From: CAYRVX01 sp964642165 | GTDB taxonomy: Bacteria > Planctomycetota > Phycisphaerae > SM23-33 | Direction of reading: 5' to 3' | Assembly: GCA_964642165.1 (NCBI GenBank) | Contig: CAZXOC010000245.1 | Span: 1-11,463 of the forward strand | DNA length: 11,463 nt | Shown here: positions 5,874 through 11,463 of the stretch, piece by piece | How the letters are laid out: each line of letters opens with the position of its first letter | Numbering within the stretch: the stretch's first letter is position 1 | The notes under the pieces: model-generated | Seen by the model: the letters and a program-made list of their open reading frames with translations, nothing else | Told to the model about the DNA's origin: nothing | The model's database searches: none | Translations under genes and position numbers: made by a program

Positions 5874-7208
5874 CTAGCGCGCACCTGCCCCGGCCGACGC
5901 GGCGGACGGGGGCAGCGGCACGTCCTGCCAGCCGTCGGCGCCGAGATGCAGCTCGCGCTCGGCGAACTGCCAGACGACCACCTTCTTGTTGTCCAGGATC
6001 GCGGGGTTGGTGCAGAGCCGCCGCCGGACGTCGGTGGCCGCCCCGCCGTCGCTGACGATGTAGTCCACCGGAGCCCCCAGGGCCCGCGCGACCAGCGAGC
6101 AGAAGCCCGCCGACCCGGGCAGGAGCCTCTTCGTGCCGCTCCGCCTGCCGGCGCGCGAGACGGGCCCGGCGCCCGCGCCGGCGACGACGCGGCCGAGCGA
6201 TCGCGGCTCCCGCGTCTGGTAGATCCGGCAGAAGCTGTCGCCCAGCACGAGGACGGTCGACTCCAGCGGCGTGTCCTTCAGGTGGTGGTTGGCATACGCG
6301 CCGGCGGGTCCGCTGCCGTCGGGGACCATCAAGCCGGCGGCCTCGTCCAGGACCTGCTCGCACGCGACGACCTGCTCGGGCGGCGGCTTGGCGAGGCCGC
6401 CTGCGCGGAGCATCTCGAGGATGTCCCCGCGCCGGGCGACGCGGACGCGCCGGGTCCGGTACGTCCGCTTCGGCTCCGGCGCCCAGCCGAGCTGCCGGAG
6501 CTTCGCCGCGACGGCCTCCGCGGCGACGGCCGCCCCCGCCGGCGTCCAGTGCGTGTCGGTCGCCAGGTACAGCTCGCCGCCCCCGTCGGCCTGCTCCCGC
6601 CGCGCCCGGAAGAGGGCGAAGAGGTCGACCGTCTCGACGCCGTATCGCCCCAGCGCCGCCAGCACGTCCTCCGTGGGCGATCGCAGCGCCGCGTGCCGCC
6701 CGGCCGCCCGGCGCGTCAGCCGGTCCGGGTAGACGCTCGCCTTGCCCGGCACGGGCACGACCAGGAGGCGAAGCCCCCGCCCGCGGAGCTGATCGCCGAA
6801 GCGCACGATCGCCGCCACGGCGGCCTCGCGGCGCCCGCGCGACGCGCCCGCACCCGCCCGTCGGCCCTCGGGCGCCGCGGCGCCCGCCTCGACGAGGTAC
6901 CGCACGCCGGGGCGGTAGAAGACCCAGCCGTCCCGCCCCGCGAGCCCCCTCGCGCCCAGGTCGTCGAACAGGCGGACCAGCGCCGCCCGCGTCCACGGCC
7001 GCACGGTCCGCGAGCCCCACCACTCGGCCTCGAGCGTCCGCTCGAACCGGCGCAAGTTGCGCTCGGACGGCGCGTACCGGAACAGGTCGGCGAACTGCAC
7101 GCGCCGCCCGCGGGACAGCTCCAGGCCCACCTGCCCCACCGGCACGCCGGCGAGGATGCCGACGAACCCGATCGCCAGGACGAGCTGCGCTCTTCGCGCG
7201 GGCTGCAT
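5874..7208 (-). CDS. AlgX/AlgJ-type SGNH polysaccharide O-acetyltransferase
   Basis: A 444-residue protein with an N-terminal signal anchor (about 9-27), the rest periplasmic. Family landmarks in order: GRDGWVFY (91-98); the strand and loop VPVPGKASVYP (151-161); the catalytic DTHW with Asp218 and His220; GDSF with the nucleophile Ser325; and the C-terminal strand NKKVVVWQFAEREL (407-420). In AlgX and AlgJ these Ser, His and Asp residues form the triad that takes an acetyl group delivered by the MBOAT partner and places it on the exported polysaccharide. All three are present, so it should be active. The start has an AGGAGA ribosome site (7213-7218) overlapping the stop of the upstream MBOAT gene, so the two are translationally coupled. 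The polymer acetylated is not necessarily alginate, as no alginate genes are visible. Confidence 0.9.
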   Translation of the reverse strand: MQPARRAQLVLAIGFVGILAGVPVGQVGLELSRGRRVQFADLFRYAPSERNLRRFERTLEAEWWGSRTVRPWTRAALVRLFDDLGARGLAGRDGWVFYRPGVRYLVEAGAAAPEGRRAGAGASRGRREAAVAAIVRFGDQLRGRGLRLLVVPVPGKASVYPDRLTRRAAGRHAALRSPTEDVLAALGRYGVETVDLFALFRARREQADGGGELYLATDTHWTPAGAAVAAEAVAAKLRQLGWAPEPKRTYRTRRVRVARRGDILEMLRAGGLAKPPPEQVVACEQVLDEAAGLMVPDGSGPAGAYANHHLKDTPLESTVLVLGDSFCRIYQTREPRSLGRVVAGAGAGPVSRAGRRSGTKRLLPGSAGFCSLVARALGAPVDYIVSDGGAATDVRRRLCTNPAILDNKKVVVWQFAERELHLGADGWQDVPLPPSAASAGAGAR

Positions 7209-7216
7209 GCGGTCTC

Positions 7217-8623
7217 CTAAAACTGGAAGTACAGGAACGGGTTGAACGCCTGGGCCGACATGACGGCCAGGGCCACCGCGAACAGGGCCAGCAGGATCGC
7301 CGCCCGGGGCAGCGTCATCCGCCCGCGGGAGAAGTCGAACGCCTGGACGGGCTGGATCGTGACCGCGGCGCACACGGCCAGGAGGACCAGGTTGCGTATC
7401 GTGTACAGCTCGGCCGCGAGCAGCACCGACGCGCCCGTCGTCTCGGCGAGCCCGGCCAGCGCGGCGAAGTAGCGCCCGGCGTCGGCGAGGTCCTCGGCGC
7501 GGAAGAGGACCCACGACAGCAGCATCAGCAGGAACGTCAGGGCGACGCGTGCGGGGCGGGGCAGGGCGGCGTAGACGCTGCGTTTCCCGCGCCACCGCTC
7601 GAGGGCCAGCAGCAGCCCGTGGTAGGCGCCCCAGGCGACGAAGGTCCACTTCGCCCCGTGCCACAGGCCGCCCAGCAGCATGACGACGCCGAGGTTGACG
7701 TACGTCCGCCCCGCGCCCCGGCGGTTGCCGCCCAGCGGGATGTACAGGTAGTCCCGCAGGAACGTCGACAGCGAGACGTGCCACCGCCGCCACAGGTCCG
7801 TGATGCTCTCGGCCAGGTACGGCGCGTTGAAGTTCCGGGGGAACTCGAAGCCCAGCATCCGACCCAGCCCGACGGCCATGTCCGAGTACCCGCAGAAGTC
7901 GAAGTAGATCTGGAACGCATAGGCCAGCACGCCGAACCACGCGTCGGCCGCGCCGGGCGCCGCGGCGGCGAAGACCGCGTCGGCCACCTCCCCCATCGGG
8001 TTGGCCAGCAGGACCTTCTTGGCGAAGCCCAGGATGAAGATCGCCGCGCCGGCGGAGAACCGCGCCGGCGTGTGGCGACGGTCGAGGAGCTGCTCGGCCA
8101 CCGTGTGGTAGCGGAGGATCGGCCCGGCGATGAGCTGGGGGAACATCGAGACGAAGCAGGCGAAGTCGACGAAGGACCGCGCCGGGGCGGCCCGGCCGCG
8201 ATAGACGTCGACCGTGTAGCTGATCGCCTGGAACGTGAAGAAGGAGATGCCGATCGGCAGCGTCACGCGGAGCACGGGCAGCGCCTCGGCGCCGAAGACG
8301 GCCAGCAGGCGGTTGAGGCTCCCCACGGCGAACAGGGCGTACTTGAAGAAGGCCAGCAGTCCCAGGCTGGCCGCGCACCCGGCCGCCACGGCCGCCACGC
8401 GACGACCGCGACCCGCCCCCGGGGCCGCGATGATCCTCCCGCAGACGAAGTTCACCACGGTGGTGGCCAGCATGAGCGTGGCGAACCACGGCTTCCACCA
8501 GCCATAGAACACGTAGCTCATCAGGGCCAGGAAGGCGTTGCGCCACCGGTAGGGCAGGTTGTAGTAGACCAGCAGGAGGATCGGCAGGAAGTAGAAGACG
8601 AAGACGTGAGACGAGAAGACCAT
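7217..8623 (-). CDS. MBOAT family O-acyltransferase (AlgI type)
   Basis: A 468-residue multi-pass inner-membrane protein whose N-terminus (MVFSSHVFVFYFLP) is typical of AlgI homologues. It has many hydrophobic helices across its length, the PIGISFFTFQ motif (123-132), the Q-x-YFDFCGYSDMA stretch (238-250), RRWHVSLSTFLRDYLY (279-294) and the signature GGLWHG with the invariant catalytic His322 in the membrane core. The length matches the AlgI/DltB family. In this family the protein passes an acetyl group, thought to come from cytoplasmic acetyl-CoA, across the membrane to the partner acetyltransferase encoded 8 bases downstream. The start codon has only a weak ribosome site, but the next gene upstream ends just 12 bases away, so coupling is likely. 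DltB (teichoic acid) is less likely because the partner is AlgX-like. Confidence 0.95.
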   Translation of the reverse strand: MVFSSHVFVFYFLPILLLVYYNLPYRWRNAFLALMSYVFYGWWKPWFATLMLATTVVNFVCGRIIAAPGAGRGRRVAAVAAGCAASLGLLAFFKYALFAVGSLNRLLAVFGAEALPVLRVTLPIGISFFTFQAISYTVDVYRGRAAPARSFVDFACFVSMFPQLIAGPILRYHTVAEQLLDRRHTPARFSAGAAIFILGFAKKVLLANPMGEVADAVFAAAAPGAADAWFGVLAYAFQIYFDFCGYSDMAVGLGRMLGFEFPRNFNAPYLAESITDLWRRWHVSLSTFLRDYLYIPLGGNRRGAGRTYVNLGVVMLLGGLWHGAKWTFVAWGAYHGLLLALERWRGKRSVYAALPRPARVALTFLLMLLSWVLFRAEDLADAGRYFAALAGLAETTGASVLLAAELYTIRNLVLLAVCAAVTIQPVQAFDFSRGRMTLPRAAILLALFAVALAVMSAQAFNPFLYFQF

Positions 8624-8635
8624 GCGTTGTCCGGC

Positions 8636-9217
8636 TCAGAGGTCCGTCCGGTTCGTCCAGATCGCGAAGAAGCGGTTGCCTTCCGTCGGGTAGGCGTAGT
8701 CCAGGGCGCCGCTGGGCGCGAGGTTCCCCAGCTCGTAGTCCAGCGCCATCCGGTGGGCCTCGCCGACGGCGAACCGCGTGAGCGTCCCGCCCAGCGGCTC
8801 GTCGCCCCAGTCCTCGTCCCGGATCCGGGCGCGGGGCATCCAGGGCTTGTAGTGGCCGACGAAGATGACGTCGCCCGGCGCGAGCGGGTGGCGTCCGGCC
8901 GGATCGCCCCGGTGCACCGCGATCACCTCGTAGGCCAGGACGTACGTGTACCGGTACGCGCCGAGGTCGGGGAACGGATCGGGCCGCCCCCGCAGCCGCG
9001 CCGTCACCTCGATCCGCCCGAGGCGCGTGACCATGTCGTCCTCGCCGGTCTCGGCGCGGCCGGCGAGGAGCCGGACGGCGGCGACGAGCCCCGCAATGAC
9101 GACCAGGCCGCGAACCGCGCCCGGCCCGGCGGGGGATGTGCGCCCGCCCCGGCCGGCGCTGCCGCTCGGCGCGGCCCTGCCCGGGGCCTCAGGTGTCTCG
9201 CCGCTGGTTGGGTCCAT
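8636..9217 (-). CDS. Membrane-anchored protein of unknown function in the acetylation cluster
   Basis: A 193-residue protein with a Gly/Pro/Ser-rich N-terminal tail (about 1-33), one transmembrane anchor (34-52) and a compact, mostly beta, soluble domain (about 65-193) predicted outside the cytoplasm. Conserved-looking segments are IEVTARL (69-75), YRYTYVLAYEVIAVHRGD (88-105), the GHYKPWMPR loop (121-129), GGTLTRFAVGEAHRMAL (143-159) and the end FFAIWTNRTDL (183-193). From memory, proteins with YV-x-K/A-YxVxxVHRG, GHYxPxxPR and AIWTNR-like segments occur beside AlgI/AlgX-type genes in several phyla; this has not been checked by search. Its place 12 bases before the MBOAT gene suggests an accessory role, perhaps in polymer binding or complex assembly, but no catalytic motif is recognisable. 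A GAGG-type ribosome site precedes ATG 9217. Confidence 0.75.
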   Translation of the reverse strand: MDPTSGETPEAPGRAAPSGSAGRGGRTSPAGPGAVRGLVVIAGLVAAVRLLAGRAETGEDDMVTRLGRIEVTARLRGRPDPFPDLGAYRYTYVLAYEVIAVHRGDPAGRHPLAPGDVIFVGHYKPWMPRARIRDEDWGDEPLGGTLTRFAVGEAHRMALDYELGNLAPSGALDYAYPTEGNRFFAIWTNRTDL

Positions 9218-9242
9218 CCTCTCGCCTCGTCGGCCCGGCGGG

Positions 9243-10437
9243 TCACTCCCTCGCGCCGACCTCCGCGTACGTCCAGTGCGGCTCGAAGCCGCGCAGCGCC
9301 GTGCCGTTGGGCAGCTTCAGGTCCAGCACCGGGCCGGCGGCGGCGCCGGGGTAGCGCTGCTTGAGCTCCGGGAACGCCGGCTCGGGCGCGACGATCGGCG
9401 TGTCGGCCAGGCGAACCAGGTGCATCTCGCCGACGATCAGCCCGTCCTGCGGATCGTCCGAGAAGATCACGTACCGGTCGTCGGGCGAGGTGCAGCCGAA
9501 GTAGACGTGCCTCCACAGCCGCCCGTAGATCAGCGTGCGGCTCTTGCCGTCGGTCGTCGCCTGCATCAGGACGGTGAAGCCGTACCGGTTGGTCCGGACC
9601 CCCAGCCGCGGCGTCATGCCCGGCGTGCGGTTGGAGTAGATCACCCGCGAGGAGTCCTTCTGGAAGAAGTCCGGCGTGCAGTTCTGCACCCTCGACAGCA
9701 GCGTGGTGCGGCCCGTGGCGATGTCCATGCCGAGGATGTTCCACTGGCGCCCCCGCACGTTGGCCGTGCCCACCAGGCGCTTGCCGTCCGGCGACCAGAA
9801 GAGCTGCTGGAAGATCCCCCGGCGCGGCATCTCCCTCAGAACCTTCTTCGTGCCCAGGTCGTGGATGCGGATGACGCCCTGCCGCTTGTAGAGACAGGCG
9901 ACCTGCCTGCCGTCCGGGCCCCAGGACGCCCAGGGAAGCTCCCCGTCGGCGCCCTGCACGACGCCGTTCGAGCCGTCCGCGTCGGCGATGACCAGCCGCC
10001 CGAGCATGCCCCACTGGTCGTGGTTGATCTTCCTGCCCTTCGCCAGCCGGCGGTAGAGCATCTTCCGCCCGTCCGGCGAGAAGCGCCCGCCGTACTCGTG
10101 GTACGCCTCGGAGCTCGTGAGGTTGCGGAGGGCCGAGCCGTCCGGGCGGGCCAGGTACAGGTCGAGCTGCCCGCGGGCCTGCTTGTCCTTGATGGCCCGA
10201 CCGCGGTCGACCTCCAGCGGGTGGGCGGAGACGACGATCCAGCCCTTCCGGGACACCTCCNNNNNNNNNNNNNNNNNNNNNNNNNNNNNNNNNNNNNNNN
10301 NNNNNNNNNNNNNNNNNNNNNNNNNNNNNNNNNNNNNNNNNNNNNNNNNNNNNNNNNNNNTGGCCGGCGGCACAGAGGCAGGCGGCGCAGGCCAGCGCCG
10401 CGCAGGCGGCACCGGCCCGGGGGGATGATCTTCCCAT
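9243..10437 (-). CDS. Exported WD40/TolB-like beta-propeller protein, interrupted by assembly gap
   Basis: The start at 10437 is preceded by an AAGGGA ribosome site and opens a Sec signal-peptide-like segment (Ala/Cys-rich, about 25 residues) that runs into the 100-N gap. After the gap, 338 residues run to TGA 9243-9245. These hold four or more PD40 (TolB-like) blade motifs: FSPDGRKML, WGPDGRQVA, WSPDGKRLV and SPDDRYVIFSDDPQ at post-gap residues 60-68, 113-121, 155-163 and 258-271. PD40 repeats fold as beta-propellers used for protein or ligand binding. The front and back parts are in different frames across the N run, which means little since the N length is arbitrary. The end of the gene is 25 bases from the next start. 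It is probably first in the acetylation transcriptional unit. The role is unknown; calcium or polysaccharide sensing would be speculation. Confidence 0.75.
10261..10360. other. 100-N assembly gap
   Basis: These bases are N. Exactly 100 N is a usual placeholder for a scaffold join of unknown length. It cuts the propeller gene between its signal peptide and its first blades. Confidence 0.95.
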
Positions 10438-10494
10438 GGTCTGTCCCTTCGTTCGATCGGCGGCGACGTCGCGCGGCGCGTCCGGCCCGGGCGC
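10438..10494 (-). promoter_or_regulatory. Short spacer between acyl-CoA dehydrogenase and propeller genes
   Basis: These 57 bases separate the two same-strand genes and hold the propeller gene's ribosome site (AAGGGA). I see no clear promoter or terminator. The spacing is wide enough for a new transcription start but also compatible with read-through. Confidence 0.35.
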
Positions 10495-11463
10495 CTACTC
10501 GGTCACCGGGACGGGGCCGGCGAGCGTCTCGAAGTCGCGGACCGCCGAGCGGTCGCCCGAGAGGATCCGCTCCCGGTTCATCCGCAGCTCGGGCAGCTTG
10601 GCGGCCAGCCAGCGCCTCGCGACGGCGAGCTTGGCGTCCTTCGCCGTCGCCTGGTCGCAGAACAGCACGCCGACGACCAGCACGATGGCCATGTCCACGA
10701 GCCGCCGCCCGTGGAGGTCCATGTACTCCGTGCCGCCCTGGTCCTTGACGAACGCGACGGCCTCGGCGAGGTCGTCCAGGCCCGCGCGGATCCGCTCGAC
10801 GAGCGGCCGGACGTCGTCGGGCCAGGGCCCCTCGCGGTCGAGGAGCTTCTCGACGATCGCCTGCGCCGTGCCGGAGGACACGCCGCGCACGGCCGCGACG
10901 ACCTGGAGCTGGCTCGTGCCCTCGTAGATGGTCGTGATGCGGGCGTCGCGGAGGTGGCGCTCGACGGGGTAGTCCCGCATGTACCCGCTGCCGCCGAGGA
11001 CGGCCATCGCGTCATTCGCCACGCGCATGGACATCTCCGAGGCGTAGTACTTGCTCATCGGCGTCAGCAGGGCGTTGACGCGCTTGAGGCTCCGCGAGGT
11101 CTGGCGGAGGCGCTTCTTCTCGTCGGCGTCGGCCACGTTCCCCAGCTCCAGCCGCCGCAGCGCCCCGTGCTCGACGTCCACCGAGAAGCTGGCGTGGTAC
11201 GTCAGCGCCCGGGCGGCCTGGAGGTCCACCGACATGCCCACCAGCAGCTCGCGGACCGCGGGGAAGTTCTCGATCGCCGTGCCGAACTGCCGCCGGCTGT
11301 GCGCGTAGTCGCGGGCGACGCGGTAGGCGGCCTCGCCGATGCCCAGCGACTGCGCGGCGATCCCCACGCGGGCGCCGTTCATCAGGCTCATCACGTAGGT
11401 GATCAGCCCGCGCTGGCGCTCGCCGATGAGCTTGGCCGGGGCGTCGTCGAAGAACAGCTCGCA
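10495..11463 (-). CDS. Acyl-CoA dehydrogenase, C-terminal part; 5' end outside the window
   Basis: The last 322 residues of an FAD-dependent acyl-CoA dehydrogenase, which makes the alpha,beta-double bond in beta-oxidation or related amino-acid and aromatic catabolism. Visible landmarks, numbered in this fragment, are RRQFG (58-62, an FAD-contact motif), the helical C-terminal domain, VLGGSGYMRDYPVERHLRD (155-173) and IYEGTSQ (179-185), in which Glu181 is at the usual catalytic base position. A further ~120 helical residues follow, the C-terminal extension seen in larger, FadE-like family members; the complete protein is likely 550-600 residues. The frame runs unbroken to the right edge, so the methionine-like GTG at 11394 is internal. 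It is on the same strand as the propeller gene but metabolically unrelated to it, and may be transcribed separately. Substrate chain length cannot be told from this part. Confidence 0.95.
   Translation of the reverse strand, partial: CELFFDDAPAKLIGERQRGLITYVMSLMNGARVGIAAQSLGIGEAAYRVARDYAHSRRQFGTAIENFPAVRELLVGMSVDLQAARALTYHASFSVDVEHGALRRLELGNVADADEKKRLRQTSRSLKRVNALLTPMSKYYASEMSMRVANDAMAVLGGSGYMRDYPVERHLRDARITTIYEGTSQLQVVAAVRGVSSGTAQAIVEKLLDREGPWPDDVRPLVERIRAGLDDLAEAVAFVKDQGGTEYMDLHGRRLVDMAIVLVVGVLFCDQATAKDAKLAVARRWLAAKLPELRMNRERILSGDRSAVRDFETLAGPVPVTE

Noticed and set aside
5765..5884. Forty-residue N-terminal extension of the second oxidoreductase
   Set aside because: It has no ribosome site at 5884, overlaps the stop of the AlgX-like gene, and would put the Tat motif 48 residues into the protein.
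1946..6055. A 1369-codon open reading frame on the plus strand
   Set aside because: It runs antisense across the HEAT and oxidoreductase genes, which have signal peptides, ribosome sites and clear domains. Its own product is Arg/Pro/Gly/Ala-rich with no domain pattern, as expected of a GC-rich shadow frame.
5874..8546. An 890-residue minus-strand frame suggesting a fused protein upstream of the AlgX-like enzyme
   Set aside because: The part beyond 7208 lies out of frame within the intact MBOAT gene and is low-complexity. The real start at 7208 has a good ribosome site and a signal anchor.
7217..8623. Alginate biosynthesis or DltB (teichoic acid) assignment for the MBOAT gene
   Set aside because: No alginate synthase, epimerase or teichoic-acid D-alanine genes are visible. 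The neighbouring SGNH enzyme supports general polysaccharide O-acetylation only.
9004..10437. A 477-residue frame running through the N gap
   Set aside because: Downstream of the gap this frame is a Gly/Arg/Pro-rich shadow. The propeller repeats are in another frame. Only the first 25 residues, before the gap, are likely genuine.

Overview
The window is very GC-rich bacterial DNA, probably one scaffold of a Planctomycetota (or related PVC-type) genome. The evidence for this is two Tat-signal Gfo/Idh/MocA oxidoreductases, a secreted HEAT-repeat protein with a C-terminal carbohydrate-binding-like module, and strong G/C preference at third codon positions. Long antisense ORFs are common because of the composition. 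A run of exactly 100 N (10261-10360) looks like a fixed-size scaffolding gap, which suggests a draft or metagenome assembly. I see no rRNA, tRNA, CRISPR array, integrase or insertion sequence.

Layout, left to right: (1) 1-831, minus strand: 5' part of a Tat-exported Gfo/Idh/MocA oxidoreductase that runs off the left edge. (2) 832-1094: divergent intergenic region with a hairpin and a palindrome. (3) 1095-1853, plus strand: the only plus-strand gene, a lipoprotein made of three near-identical helical repeats. (4) 1854-2008: convergent intergenic region holding a short minus-strand coding-like stretch and two strong GC palindromes. (5) 2009-5764, minus strand: a two-gene operon, in transcription order a second Tat-signal Gfo/Idh/MocA protein and then the HEAT-repeat protein, 15 nt apart. 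(6) 5765-5873: intergenic region with a candidate promoter and two 8-bp direct repeats in a 10-bp period. (7) 5874-10437, minus strand: a tightly packed four-gene unit, in transcription order a WD40/TolB-like propeller protein (interrupted by the N gap), a membrane-anchored protein of unknown function, an MBOAT O-acyltransferase (AlgI type) and an AlgX/AlgJ-type SGNH acetyltransferase. (8) 10495-11463, minus strand: 3' part of an acyl-CoA dehydrogenase.

How the genes work together: the MBOAT and AlgX/AlgJ-like proteins form the classical pair that moves acetyl groups across the inner membrane and onto an extracellular polysaccharide. The small anchored protein sits just upstream and may be an accessory. 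The propeller protein starts the same transcriptional unit but has no obvious role in acetylation. The oxidoreductase-HEAT operon looks like part of the expanded extracytoplasmic sugar or surface-protein repertoire of planctomycetes. No polysaccharide synthase or exporter lies within the window, so the acetylated polymer is unknown. I did not find a clearly new multi-gene system. The best leads are the repeat lipoprotein, the unknown protein of the acetylation cluster, the atypical active site of the second oxidoreductase, the phased repeats at 5796-5813 and the orphan coding-like fragment at 1837-1959.
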